The notes below the pieces were generated by a model. It worked only from the letters and a program-made list of their open reading frames with translations, searched no databases and had not been told where the DNA came from. This document shows positions 19,277 through 27,933 of a DNA stretch of 64,000 nucleotides, piece by piece (the stretch's first letter is position 1; each line of letters opens with the position of its first letter). The translations under genes and the position numbers were made by a program. The DNA is from Rhodanobacter fulvus Jip2 (GTDB lineage: Bacteria > Pseudomonadota > Gammaproteobacteria > Xanthomonadales > Rhodanobacteraceae), in assembly GCF_000264315.1 (NCBI RefSeq), contig NZ_AJXU01000015.1, forward strand, positions 37,319 to 101,318, written 5' to 3'.

Positions 19277-19723
19277 TCAGAACGACACGTCCGCCGGCTG
19301 CGTCACGCGCAGCACCGACTGGTCGCCGGTGCGCTGCTTCCACGCCGCACGGATCGCCTCGACCTTGGCGCGGTTGGCCGGCGTGTCGGGGTAATCGATC
19401 ACCAGCATCTTGGAGCGCAGCCGCTCGGGGCTGGCCTGCTGCTTGCCCTGCCATTGGCCGTAGACATCGACCACGCTGAGCCCGTCGGGAAAGCGCGTAC
19501 TGACCTCGCGGTCGAGAAACTCCCGCCACGCCTGCTCGCTGATGCCCTGCTGTGGCTGGTCGGCCAGGCCCAGGCCGAAATACAGCCGGGTATCGACCCA
19601 GCCCTGTGCCTGCGCCGGATGCGCGGCATCGCCATGCAGCACGGCGTCGGCAACGCCCGGTCGCGTCGCGCAGCCAGCCAGCAGCGCCAACAGCACCAGA
19701 CTCAAAAGCAAACGAAATTTCAT
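19277..19723 (-). CDS. DUF3574-family lipoprotein
   Basis: A 148-residue lipoprotein with a clear lipobox (SLVLLALLAGC), so the mature protein is lipid-anchored at Cys. The body contains the DUF3574 pattern: DTRLYFGLGLADQPQQGISE, WREFLDREVSTRFPDGLSV, VDVYGQWQGK and SKMLVIDYPD. Molecular function is unknown. The ATG at 19723 is chosen because it begins the signal peptide (MKFRLLLSLVLLALLAGC); upstream in-frame codons are non-homologous. It is divergent from the TonB-dependent receptor, with the MetJ-like boxes of the next entry starting 24 bases upstream of this start. It may be co-transcribed with the NCS2-like permease downstream. Confidence 0.82.
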   Translation of the reverse strand: MKFRLLLSLVLLALLAGCATRPGVADAVLHGDAAHPAQAQGWVDTRLYFGLGLADQPQQGISEQAWREFLDREVSTRFPDGLSVVDVYGQWQGKQQASPERLRSKMLVIDYPDTPANRAKVEAIRAAWKQRTGDQSVLRVTQPADVSF

Positions 19724-19746
19724 TAGCACATTCCCGATGATCATTT

Positions 19747-19770
19747 GGACGTCTATACGTATAGACGGGT
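19747..19770. promoter_or_regulatory. Candidate MetJ-like operator (three tandem 8-mers)
   Basis: The sequence GGACGTCT-ATACGTAT-AGACGGGT is three adjacent 8-base units, each resembling the MetJ box AGACGTCT (7, 6 and 6 of 8 by eye). Its core is a perfect 16-base palindrome at 19751-19766. The reverse strand contains GTATAGACGTCCA, which recurs exactly upstream of serA, and similar 8-mers lie upstream of metX. The position between two divergent starts fits an operator. That the protein is MetJ is inference; no metJ gene is in the window. Confidence 0.55.
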
Positions 19771-20011
19771 TTGGCGATAGAGTATTGGCAGCAACGGCGC
19801 TGCGAGGCAACCACTATCTTTCGCCCGCAACGCCGCCATCGCCAGCCAGGGGCTCGCCGCAACGTGCATCACGACTATCGCCACGGAAACCCGCCCATGC
19901 CGCGGTGTTGTCGCCGCCGCTGACGTCCTTTCCGCGGCGCCGCACGCGCCACCCTCACATCCCCGCCATCGCGTCCCCACGCATGGCCTGCACTACCCCA
20001 AGGAACCGCTC

Positions 20012-22468
20012 ATGTCCTCCGCTTCCGTTCTCCCGCGGCACCACCGCCTGTACACCGCCGTGCTGCTGGCCGGCCTTGCCGCCCTGCCGGTCCACGCTCA
20101 GCAGGCCGATGCCGCACAGGCCCGGACGCTGGATCAGGTGGTGGTGACCGGCGTGCGCGCCAGCAGCCGCACCGCGCTGGAATCGCCGGTGCCGATCGAC
20201 GTGCTCACGCCGGACGACCTGCGCGGCGCCGGCGCCTTGAACGGCGAACTGGGCCAGGCGCTGGCTACCCTGCTGCCGTCGTTCAATTTCCCGCGCCAGT
20301 CCAACTCCGGCGGCTCCGACCACGTGCGCGCGGCGCAACTGCGCGGACTCTCGCCCGACCAGGTGCTGGTGCTGGTCAACGGCAAGCGCTTCCACACCTC
20401 GGCGCTGGTCAACACCGATACCAAGATCGGCCGCGGCACCACGCCGGTGGATTTCAACGCGATCCCGATCAGCGCGATCAAGCGCATCGAGGTGTTGCGT
20501 GACGGCGCCGGTGCGCAATACGGCTCGGACGCGATCGCCGGCGTGGTCAATATCATCCTCAAGGATTCGCCCGAAGGCGGCGAGCTGGAAAGCAGCTACG
20601 GCGTCAACCACACCTACTTTGCCCCGACCGGCAGCACCATAACCGACGGCCAGAGCAGCTACGGCGCCGCCAATTTCGGCACCCGGCTGGGCGGCAGCGG
20701 CTTCCTGCGTGCGGGCGTAGAAGTGACCCACCACGATGCCACCAACCGCGCCGGCCTGGACACGGTGCCGGACTGGCTGGCCGACCCCACGCCGGCCAAC
20801 CTGGCGCTGCGCGACCAGCGCAACTACGCCGCCGGCGATCCGCAGAGCGAGAGCTACAACGGCTGGCTCAACAGCGAGATCCCGCTGGGTGACACGGCGA
20901 AGCTGTACTGGTTCGGCACCTATACGCAGCGCCATACCATCGGCGACAACTATTTCCGCTATCCGGACAGCAGCGCGAACATCGCCTCGGTCTACCCCGA
21001 AGGCTATCGGCCGGAATCGCTCGGCCACAATCGCGACGTGCAGACCGCCGCCGGCATCCGGGGCACCGCCGGCGAATGGAGCTACGACGCCAGCCTCGAC
21101 TGGGGCAGCAACGCGTTCGACTACGACCTGCGCCACTCGCTCAACGTCTCGCTGGGCACGGACAGCCCCACCGCCTTCCATATCGGCAGCTACCGCTTCA
21201 ACCAGGGCAGCGCCAACCTCGACGGCAGCCGCGAATTCGCCGTGGGCGAGCGTTCGCTGACGCTCGCCGTGGGCGGCGAATTCCGCCGCGAGAACTTCGC
21301 CACCCATCCCGGCGACCCCGCCTCGTACGCGGTCGGCCCGGTGCTCGGCGCGCCCGCCGGCGCACAGGCCGGCGGCGGCCTGCAGCCGCAGGACGCGGCC
21401 AACCTCTCGCGCCACGTCAAGGCGGTGTACGCGGAGGTTTCCAGCGACCTGACCGATCACGTGTTCGTCGACGCGGCCACCCGCTACGAGCACTACAGCG
21501 ATTTCGGCGGCAACTGGAGCGGCAAGCTCAGCGCGCGCTGGGAATTCGCCCCCGGCTTCGCCCTGCGCGGCGCCGCCTCGAACAATTTCCGCGCGCCATC
21601 GCTGAGCCAGATCGGCTTCGAATCCACCAGCACCGGCTACGGCGCCGACGGCAAACTGGTCACCGGGCGCATCCTGTCGGTGAACAACCCGATCGCGCGC
21701 GGCCTGGGCGCGGTGTCGCTGACGCCGGAGAAATCGCGCAACTTCAGCCTGGGCTTCACCGCGCAGCTCGGCGGCGGTTTCGACGCCAGCCTGGACGTCT
21801 ACCAGATCAGCATCGATAACCGCGTCACCCTGTCGCAGACCATCCGCAGCGACGGCCTGGAGGATTACATCCTGCAGACCTTCGGCGTGCCGGGCGTGCA
21901 GAGCGTGGCGTTCTTCACCAACGCGGTGGATACGCGCACCCGCGGCGCCGAACTGGTGGGCAACTACCGCACGCCACTGGCCGGCGGCCAGTTGCTGCTG
22001 ACCGCGGCGTACAGCCACAACAGCACCGACATCCGCAAGGTGCGCGACACGCCGGCGCAGCTCACCGCGATCGGCGCCGGCAACGTGCTGTTCGGCGACG
22101 AGGAGCGCAATACGCTGACCGACGCCGCGCCACGCCAGCGCGGCTCGTTCAGCGCCCGCTGGGACAGCCCACGCTGGGGGCTGCTGGGCCGGGTGATCCG
22201 CCAAGGCGCCACCACCCGCGTGTTCGATTTCGGCGACGGCTACGAGCCGAAACAGACCTACGCGGCACGCTGGCAGCTCGACGCCGAAGTGGCGTTCCAC
22301 GCCACGCCGCGGTTCACCCTCGCGCTGGGCGGCTACAACCTCACCAACCAGTACCCGACCCGCTCCAACAGCGACATCAACTACGCGGAGAATTTCCCGT
22401 ACGACGTGATCTCGCCGATCGGCAACAACGGCGCCTACTGGTACGGCCGGGTGCGCTACGCGTTCTGA
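20012..22468 (+). CDS. TonB-dependent outer-membrane receptor
   Basis: Active outer-membrane transporter powered by TonB/ExbBD, 818 residues. The signal peptide ends LPVHAQ. A TonB-box-like segment ([16 protein letters not shown]) leads into the plug domain, with the signatures [29 protein letters not shown] and [26 protein letters not shown]. The remaining about 600 residues form the 22-strand barrel ([33 protein letters not shown]), ending YGRVRYAF with the terminal Phe. The ATG at 20012 follows AAGGAACC. There is no N-terminal signalling domain. Ligand unknown; the upstream MetJ-like boxes raise the possibility of methionine-regulated uptake. It stands as a single gene followed by a terminator. 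Confidence 0.94.
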   Translation: MSSASVLPRHHRLYTAVLLAGLAALPVHAQQADAAQARTLDQVVVTGVRASSRTALESPVPIDVLTPDDLRGAGALNGELGQALATLLPSFNFPRQSNSGGSDHVRAAQLRGLSPDQVLVLVNGKRFHTSALVNTDTKIGRGTTPVDFNAIPISAIKRIEVLRDGAGAQYGSDAIAGVVNIILKDSPEGGELESSYGVNHTYFAPTGSTITDGQSSYGAANFGTRLGGSGFLRAGVEVTHHDATNRAGLDTVPDWLADPTPANLALRDQRNYAAGDPQSESYNGWLNSEIPLGDTAKLYWFGTYTQRHTIGDNYFRYPDSSANIASVYPEGYRPESLGHNRDVQTAAGIRGTAGEWSYDASLDWGSNAFDYDLRHSLNVSLGTDSPTAFHIGSYRFNQGSANLDGSREFAVGERSLTLAVGGEFRRENFATHPGDPASYAVGPVLGAPAGAQAGGGLQPQDAANLSRHVKAVYAEVSSDLTDHVFVDAATRYEHYSDFGGNWSGKLSARWEFAPGFALRGAASNNFRAPSLSQIGFESTSTGYGADGKLVTGRILSVNNPIARGLGAVSLTPEKSRNFSLGFTAQLGGGFDASLDVYQISIDNRVTLSQTIRSDGLEDYILQTFGVPGVQSVAFFTNAVDTRTRGAELVGNYRTPLAGGQLLLTAAYSHNSTDIRKVRDTPAQLTAIGAGNVLFGDEERNTLTDAAPRQRGSFSARWDSPRWGLLGRVIRQGATTRVFDFGDGYEPKQTYAARWQLDAEVAFHATPRFTLALGGYNLTNQYPTRSNSDINYAENFPYDVISPIGNNGAYWYGRVRYAF

Positions 22469-22507
22469 GGGAACGCTCGCGACGACGGGCGGCGACGCCA
22501 CCAACAG

Positions 22508-22538
22508 ACGCGCGGCCCGGTGCCGCGCGTTTCCTTTT
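22508..22538 (+). terminator. Terminator of the TonB receptor gene
   Basis: Arms ACGCGCGGC and GCCGCGCGT are separated by a 5-base loop and followed by TTCCTTTT. Confidence 0.82.
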
Positions 22539-22652
22539 GGCGGCCTCCGCTAACGGCATCGGCGGGATCGTGTCGAAAACGCGCGCCTTTGTTCGTCGCC
22601 CTTGCAAGCGCCACACTCTGACCGGCGCCCCACCCAGACCAAGGACATCGGC

Positions 22653-23258
22653 ATGGCACGCACAACCCGCTTCGCAATTCCCACCGTCGGCCTGGCCGCC
22701 CTGCTGTCACTCGCCGCAGGTGCGGCCAGCGCCGCCAGCGTGCGTTACAACATCGACCCGGACCACACCTACCCCAGCTTCGAGGCCGACCATTTCGGCG
22801 GGCTGTCGGTATGGCGCGGCAAGTTCAACCGCAGCAGCGGCACGGTGATGCTGGACAAGGCAGCCGGCACCGGCACGGTGAAAGTCGTGGTGGACATGAA
22901 GAGCGCTGACTTCGGCCAGGATGCGCTGAACAAGGGCGCCCAGGGCAAGGAGCTATTCGAGTCGGACAAGTATCCCACCGCGACCTACGTGGGCAAGCTG
23001 GCCGGTTTCGTCGACGGCGCGCCGACCGAAGTGGTGGGCAACCTCACCCTGCACGGCGCCACCCACCCGCTGACGCTGAAGATCAACAGCTTCAAGTGCA
23101 TGCCGCATCCGATGCTGAAACGCGAGGTCTGCGGCGCCGATGCGCTGGCCACGTTCAAGCGCGACGCATTCGGCATGGATGCCGGCAAGGACTATGGCTT
23201 CAGCATGGACGTGACGCTGCGCATCCAGGTCGAGGCGATCGCTGTTCCGTCCGCTTGA
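22653..23258 (+). CDS. YceI-family periplasmic protein
   Basis: A 201-residue precursor with a signal peptide ending GAASAAS, followed by a YceI lipocalin-like domain. The domain starts [20 protein letters not shown] and continues [26 protein letters not shown]-type strand [15 protein letters not shown] and [14 protein letters not shown], which are classic YceI strands. Relatives bind polyisoprenoid lipids in the periplasm. The ATG at 22653 has AAGGA 7 bases upstream. The gene is alone between terminator-like elements; no cytochrome b561 partner is adjacent. Confidence 0.92.
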   Translation: MARTTRFAIPTVGLAALLSLAAGAASAASVRYNIDPDHTYPSFEADHFGGLSVWRGKFNRSSGTVMLDKAAGTGTVKVVVDMKSADFGQDALNKGAQGKELFESDKYPTATYVGKLAGFVDGAPTEVVGNLTLHGATHPLTLKINSFKCMPHPMLKREVCGADALATFKRDAFGMDAGKDYGFSMDVTLRIQVEAIAVPSA

Positions 23259-23493
23259 GCGAGCGTTCACGCGAAAGCGAGAGCAAGAGCGCCTCCATCC
23301 GCCCTGTCGGGCACCTTGAACTGATGCCATCCATGGCATCAGCCCTTCGGGCAGCGTTGCTGCTCAAGATGGCAATCCTGTCCCCGCTTCGCAGGGGAAG
23401 GAAACGTCTGGCTCCGCCCTTCGAGCCTCCCCCGCAAGCAGGGGAAGGAAAACCGGGTGCCGCACCAAGCACCGCAGGATGGGACTGGGCGCC

Positions 23494-24573
23494 TCAGCCC
23501 AGCGCCAGCACGTCGCCCAGCAAGGCCTGCGCCGTCACTTCCGGCCCCGCGCCCGGCCCCTGGATCACCAGCGGGGTGGTGTTGTAGCGGGTGGTGGTGA
23601 GGGCGAACTGGTTGTCGGTGCCGTTGAGGCGGGCGGCCGGGTGGGTGGCGGCGACTTCCACCAGGCCTACGCGGGCGCGACCGCGCTGGTTGAGGCGGGC
23701 CAGGTAGCGCAGCACGTTGCCGCGCGATTGCGCGTCGGCATGGCGGGCGGCCAGCGGCGCGTCCAGTTCTTCCAGGCGGGTCAGGAACTGCTCGGTGTCC
23801 AGATCGCGCAGGGATTCGGGCACCAGGCTTTCCACGTCCACCTCTTCACTGCCCAGCGCGAAGCCGGCATTGCGGGCCAGGATCAGCAGCTTGCGCGCCA
23901 CGTCTTCACCCGAGAGATCGGCGCGCGGATCGGGCTCGGTGTAGCCGAGCTTGCGCGCGTCGCGCAGCAGCGCGGAGAACGGCTGGCTGCCGTTGTACTG
24001 GTTGAACAGGTAGGACAGCGAGCCGGAGAACACGCCTTCCAACGTGAGCAGGCTGTCGCCGCAACCGAGCAGTCGGCGCAGCGTGGAGATCACCGGCAGG
24101 CCGGCGCCGACGGTGGCGGCATCGCCATAGCTGCCGCCATGGGCACGGGCCGTCTGCAGCGCGCGCCAGCCGGAAAGATGACCGCCGGCCAGCGACTTGT
24201 TCGCCGTGACCACGTGATAGCCGCGGGCCAGCCAGTCGGCATGACGCGAGGCCAGCGTGGTACAGGCGGTGGCGTCGACCACGACCCTCAGCTCGCTGCC
24301 GCTGGCGTCCAGCGCCGCAAGCAGGGCGTCGTCGTCACGCGGCTGGCCATGCTGCTGCCAGGAGCCGTTCAATTCACGCGAAGCGATGCCGTCCGCGTCG
24401 ATCTGCTGCTGGCGCGAATTGGCCACGCCGATCAGGCGCACGTGTTTCGCCACCGGGGTTTTCAGCAGCTCCAGCAGGGCGCCGCCCACTACGCCGGTGC
24501 CCAACAGCACGAGGGCGATATCGGACGTCTTGCGATGGGTGAACGGTGATGCGTCAGTGGCCGGCACACTCAT
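23494..24573 (-). CDS. hom: Homoserine dehydrogenase
   Basis: Reduces aspartate semialdehyde to homoserine, the branch-point precursor of methionine and threonine. It has 359 residues, without the C-terminal ACT regulatory domain of longer Hom proteins. The NAD(P) loop is IALVLLGTGVVGGALLELL; the catalytic region is seen in VVTANKSLAG and EGVFSGSLSYLFNQYNG, followed by ARKLGYTEPDPRADLSGEDVA. The start overlaps the metB stop by 4 bases (ATGA), so it is translationally coupled as the last gene of metX-metB-hom. Lack of the ACT domain suggests control mainly at expression level. Confidence 0.94.
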   Translation of the reverse strand: MSVPATDASPFTHRKTSDIALVLLGTGVVGGALLELLKTPVAKHVRLIGVANSRQQQIDADGIASRELNGSWQQHGQPRDDDALLAALDASGSELRVVVDATACTTLASRHADWLARGYHVVTANKSLAGGHLSGWRALQTARAHGGSYGDAATVGAGLPVISTLRRLLGCGDSLLTLEGVFSGSLSYLFNQYNGSQPFSALLRDARKLGYTEPDPRADLSGEDVARKLLILARNAGFALGSEEVDVESLVPESLRDLDTEQFLTRLEELDAPLAARHADAQSRGNVLRYLARLNQRGRARVGLVEVAATHPAARLNGTDNQFALTTTRYNTTPLVIQGPGAGPEVTAQALLGDVLALG

Positions 24574-25757
24574 GCGCTGACCCGACGTTTGGAGAGCACC
24601 GCCTGAGCGCGTTCCAGCGCGCCATCGAGATCGCGCAGCAGATCGTCACCGTCCTCGATGCCCACCGAAAGGCGCAGCAGGCTGTCGGCGATGCCAGCCG
24701 CGTGCCGCGCCTCCGCCGCCATTGAGGCATGGGTCATCGAGGCGGGGTGCGCCACCAGGCTTTCCACGCCACCCAGCGACTCGGCCAGCGAGAAATATTC
24801 CAGACCGTTGACGAAGGCCTCGACTTGCTGCAGATCGCCATCCAGCTCGAAGCTCAGCATCGCGCCGAAGCCCTGCTGCTGACGCGCCGCCAGCGCATGG
24901 CCGGCGTGGCTCGCCAGGCCCGGGTAGTAAACCTTGCGCACGGCACCGTGCGCCTCCAGCCGTGCGGCGATGCGCTCGGCGTTTTCCTGATGCTGGCGCA
25001 GGCGCACCGACAACGTGCGCAGGCCGCGCAAGGTGAGGTAGCTGTCGAACGGCGCGCCGGTGAGGCCATTGCAGTTTGCCCACCACTTGAGCTGCTCGAA
25101 CACGGCGGCATCGCGCGCCACCACCGCGCCGCCGACCACGTCGCTGTGGCCGTTGATGTACTTGGTGGTGGAATGCAGCACCACGTCCGCGCCCAGCAGC
25201 AAGGGCTGCTGCAGCGCCGGCGAAAGGAAGGTGTTGTCCACCACCACCAGCGCGCCGACCGCATGCGCCGCCTGGGTGACGTGGCGCACGTCGGTGATCC
25301 GCAGCAGCGGGTTGGAGGGGGTTTCCACCCAGACCAGCGCCGGCTTGGTCGCCAGGCCGCGGGCCAGTGCCGCCGGGTCGGTGAGGTCGGCGAATTCGAG
25401 GGTGAAACGACCCTTCTTCGCCCAGGCGTCCAGCAGGCGCCAGGTGCCACCGTAGCAGTCGTGCGCCGCCAGCACCTTCGCCCCGGCCGGCACCAGCTCC
25501 AGCGCCAGCGCCACCGCCGACATGCCGCTGGAGGTGATCACGCCACCCGCGCCCTGCTCCAGCTCGGCCAGCGCATTGCCCAGCAGGTCGCGCGTGGGAT
25601 TGCCGCTGCGCGAGTAGTCGTAGACGCGCTTGTTGCCGAACCCGGCGAAGCTGTAGTTGCTGGACAAATGCAGCGCCGGCACCACGGCGCCGTGCTGGGT
25701 GTCGCTCTCGATGCCGGCACGCACCGCGCGCGTGCTGGGGGCGGAAGTATCGCTCAT
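24570..25757 (-). CDS. metB: Cystathionine gamma-synthase / O-succinylhomoserine (thiol)-lyase
   Basis: PLP enzyme joining O-succinylhomoserine to cysteine (or sulfide) in methionine synthesis. It has 395 residues. Features are YDYSRSGNPTRDLLGNALAE near the N-terminus, the PLP stacking region VDNTFLSPALQQPLLLGAD and the PLP lysine Lys199 in HSTTKYINGHSDVVGG. The ATG at 25757 (MSDTSAPSTRAVRAGI) is the family start; GGAGAACCCC precedes it. It lies 70 bases downstream of metX and overlaps hom by 4 bases. Sequence alone does not separate transsulfuration from direct sulfhydrylation. Confidence 0.93.
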   Translation of the reverse strand: MSDTSAPSTRAVRAGIESDTQHGAVVPALHLSSNYSFAGFGNKRVYDYSRSGNPTRDLLGNALAELEQGAGGVITSSGMSAVALALELVPAGAKVLAAHDCYGGTWRLLDAWAKKGRFTLEFADLTDPAALARGLATKPALVWVETPSNPLLRITDVRHVTQAAHAVGALVVVDNTFLSPALQQPLLLGADVVLHSTTKYINGHSDVVGGAVVARDAAVFEQLKWWANCNGLTGAPFDSYLTLRGLRTLSVRLRQHQENAERIAARLEAHGAVRKVYYPGLASHAGHALAARQQQGFGAMLSFELDGDLQQVEAFVNGLEYFSLAESLGGVESLVAHPASMTHASMAAEARHAAGIADSLLRLSVGIEDGDDLLRDLDGALERAQAVLSKRRVSA

Positions 25758-25827
25758 GGGGTTCTCCGGATTACGGGTGTAGCGGCAGGTGCGCAAAAGG
25801 TTGAAGGCGGGCAGTCCGTGGCGGCGT

Positions 25828-26850
25828 TCATCGCAGCGCCTGGCGCAGCAGCGGTACGAGTTGTTCGGGCTCTTTCAGGAAGGCGTCGTGGCCGTACGGC
25901 GACTCGACCACTTCCAGCGTGGCCGGCCCGTGCAACCGGCGCTGCAGCTCGCACAGATCGGCCAGCGGCACCAGCCGGTCCGACGGAAAGCCGATCAGCG
26001 TGGACGGTGCGTGGACCTGTTCCGGTGCCACCTCGTGCAGGTCGATCGATTCGGACAGGGCCAGGAAACGGTCGGCGTCGAAGCGCTCCACGAAGCGCTG
26101 GCCGGCGTGGTCGAGGTAATCCTCCACCGGGAAATGAAAGCGGTCGCCACGCCATTGCGGCTCGCCGGAAAAGCGGCGGCCAAATTCGGCGCTGCCACGG
26201 TAGGTGGTCATCGCCAGCTGACGCGCCAGCGACAACGCCTGATCCACCTGGCCAGTGGCCTGACCCATGCGCACGATGCCGCGCTGCACGCTGCGCTGGG
26301 CCGTGGACAGCGGGTGGGAGCGATGGGCGCCGGCCAGCAAGACCAGCCGATTCACCTGGCGCGGATGGCGCTGGGCAAACGCCAGCGCGGTCATCGCGCC
26401 ATAGGAGGCGCCCACGAAAGCATGCAACTGGGGAATGCCCAGCGCCTTCAGCAACGCGGCCAGCGCATCCGCCTGGTCTTCGCTGGATACCGCCCGGGCG
26501 TTCAATTCGTTCGGGGTCAGCCAGTCGATGGCCAGTACCCGGTAATGATCCAGATCCACGCCGCCGCCGGCGGACACCAGCGACTGCCACCAACCGGGCT
26601 TGCCGGCCTCGTCCAGCGAGGTGACGTCGCGGCTGGCCGAAATGCCGCCCAGCACCACCACCGTTGGCGCATCGGCCGCGCCGCACCACAGGTAGCGCAC
26701 GTCGACTTCGCAGGGGCCATTACCGTACTTGGGGGTCAGCGTCAGTCGCCGGCTGCTGCGCTGCGCGCCGAGTTCGCCACGCGCACGCGTCGCCGGGAAC
26801 TCCACGATGGAGGCAGTGTGGGCCGGGCTGATTTCGGGCTGACGGGTCAT
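25828..26850 (-). CDS. metX: Homoserine O-acyltransferase, MetX family (probably succinyl)
   Basis: Activates homoserine for methionine synthesis. It has 340 residues with an alpha/beta-hydrolase fold. The nucleophile Ser149 is in HAFVGASYGAMTALAFA, the acid Asp in GFPSDRLVPLADL and the catalytic His in VESPYGHDAFLKEPEQL. Known of the family: in xanthomonads MetX enzymes often use succinyl-CoA, so O-succinyl is more likely than O-acetyl, but this is inferred; some relatives act on serine. Linkage to metB and hom supports homoserine. It is the first gene of the operon, preceded by a SAM-I riboswitch and a promoter region with MetJ-like boxes. Confidence 0.9.
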   Translation of the reverse strand: MTRQPEISPAHTASIVEFPATRARGELGAQRSSRRLTLTPKYGNGPCEVDVRYLWCGAADAPTVVVLGGISASRDVTSLDEAGKPGWWQSLVSAGGGVDLDHYRVLAIDWLTPNELNARAVSSEDQADALAALLKALGIPQLHAFVGASYGAMTALAFAQRHPRQVNRLVLLAGAHRSHPLSTAQRSVQRGIVRMGQATGQVDQALSLARQLAMTTYRGSAEFGRRFSGEPQWRGDRFHFPVEDYLDHAGQRFVERFDADRFLALSESIDLHEVAPEQVHAPSTLIGFPSDRLVPLADLCELQRRLHGPATLEVVESPYGHDAFLKEPEQLVPLLRQALR

Positions 26851-26932
26851 GCGGATCTCCGATCATCATCGTCTTGCGAAGACCGGAAGGGCCGCCCGGC
26901 GCAACAGGCGGAATCGCCGGTTACGCATGACG

Positions 26933-27049
26933 CCCATCTACCGGTTGATGCCGATCCGGCACCTCCGCAGGAGTTGGCACCGTCGCGAAATACATCCTCG
27001 CAGGTTGCCCCGGCATCCAAGGGCCTGTCCCTCCGCCGGTCTCGATGAG
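26933..27049 (-). promoter_or_regulatory. SAM-I (S-box) riboswitch in the metX leader
   Basis: Read on the minus strand, the leader contains the conserved S-box core: GCGGAGGGACAGGCCC, then GCCGGGGCAACC, and GGTGCCAACTCCTGC. Pairings visible are P1 CTCATC with GATGGG at the two ends, P2 CCGGC with GCCGG, and P3 TGCGA with TCGCG. S-adenosylmethionine binding to this aptamer reduces expression in known cases. The 82 bases between aptamer and ATG contain a short hairpin but no U-run, so control may be translational. The class is recognised from the aptamer pattern; the mechanism is inferred. Confidence 0.9.
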
Positions 27050-27057
27050 TGAAGCGC

Positions 27058-27086
27058 ACACTAAATGCTTTATAGGGTGCTGTCAA
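27058..27086 (-). promoter_or_regulatory. Candidate promoter of the met operon
   Basis: On the minus strand a perfect -35 hexamer TTGACA at 27086-27081 is followed after 17 bases by TAGTGT (27063-27058) as a weak -10. The transcript would begin just before the SAM-I aptamer. The MetJ-like boxes lie directly upstream of the -35. Confidence 0.55.
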
Positions 27087-27087
27087 T

Positions 27088-27119
27088 AGCCGTCTAAACA
27101 TCTAAACGCATATATGTTT
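27088..27119. promoter_or_regulatory. Candidate MetJ-like boxes upstream of metX
   Basis: Four consecutive 8-base units, AGCCGTCT, AAACATCT, AAACGCAT and ATATGTTT, decline in similarity to the MetJ box AGACGTCT (7, 6, 5, then poor). They sit next to the -35 of the met promoter and about 75 bases upstream of the divergent peroxiredoxin gene, so either direction could be controlled. The assignment rests on box similarity and the known role of MetJ in methionine gene repression; no protein evidence is available here. Confidence 0.6.
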
Positions 27120-27193
27120 ATTCGAACATGCCATTAGCCTTCGGCGCGTCACGGAAGCATGCTCGTTGGCACCAACTACCGGAGAACCTTCCC

Positions 27194-27829
27194 ATGAGCC
27201 TTCAGCTTGGCGACACCGCCCCCGACTTCACCATCGACTCCACCGCCGGGTCGACCAACTTCTACGATTACGCGGGCGACAACTGGGTGGTGTTCTTCTC
27301 CCATCCGAAGGATTTCACTCCGGTCTGCACCACCGAGCTGGGCGCGTTCGCCCGTCGCAAGGGCGAGTTCGACGCCCGCAACACCAAGCTGATCGGCCTG
27401 TCGGTCGACTCCGTGGACGATCATCACGGCTGGGCCAAGGACATCCAGGACGTCGGCGGCACCGCGCTGAACTACCCGCTGCTGGCCGACCAGGAGCGCA
27501 AGGTCGCCGGCCTGTACGGCATGATCCACCCGAAGGCCGATTCCACCGCCACCGTGCGCTCGATCTTCTTCATCGACCCGAAAAAGAAAGTGCGCACCGT
27601 GCTGACCTACCCGGCCAGTGCCGGCCGCAACATCGACGAAGTGCTGCGCATCCTCGATTCGCTGCAGCTCACCGACGGCCGCAAGCTGACCACCCCGGTC
27701 GACTGGAAGGCTGGCGAGGACGTGATCATCGCCCCGTCGGTGTCCGACGAAGAGGCCAAGGCGATCTACCCGAACGGCTGGAAGACCCTGAAGTCGTACC
27801 TGCGCCTGGTGCCGCCGCCGGCCGCCTGA
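27194..27829 (+). CDS. 1-Cys peroxiredoxin (Prx6 family)
   Basis: Thiol peroxidase with a single catalytic cysteine, 211 residues. Cys45 lies in the PKDFTPVCTTELGAFARRKGE motif region, with YPLLADQERKVAGLYGM and RSIFFIDPKKKVRTVLTYPA following, all typical of the Prx6 subgroup with its extended C-terminal domain (NGWKTLKSYLRLVPPP). The ATG at 27194 is chosen over 27128 because MSLQLGDTAPDF is the family start and GGAGAACC precedes it. It is divergent from the met operon and may share the MetJ-like operator; the cysteine synthase gene follows in the same direction after about 100 bases. Confidence 0.93.
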   Translation: MSLQLGDTAPDFTIDSTAGSTNFYDYAGDNWVVFFSHPKDFTPVCTTELGAFARRKGEFDARNTKLIGLSVDSVDDHHGWAKDIQDVGGTALNYPLLADQERKVAGLYGMIHPKADSTATVRSIFFIDPKKKVRTVLTYPASAGRNIDEVLRILDSLQLTDGRKLTTPVDWKAGEDVIIAPSVSDEEAKAIYPNGWKTLKSYLRLVPPPAA

Positions 27830-27933
27830 GCGCGATCGCTGCGTGATACCCGTGCCTCCATCCGCCCTGCGGGTGGGGGCACCGTCGTTGATATGCATCA
27901 CAATGAAAACTTTCGTCCACGGCCACACCGCTC

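Noticed and set aside
19771..20011. Leader of the TonB receptor gene considered as a cobalamin riboswitch
   Set aside because: No B12-box sequence or recognisable conserved core is present in the 240-base leader.
19955..22504. 849-codon minus-strand frame opposite the TonB receptor
   Set aside because: Ala/Val/Arg/His-rich translation without any motif; the plus strand carries clear plug and barrel signatures and a terminal Phe.
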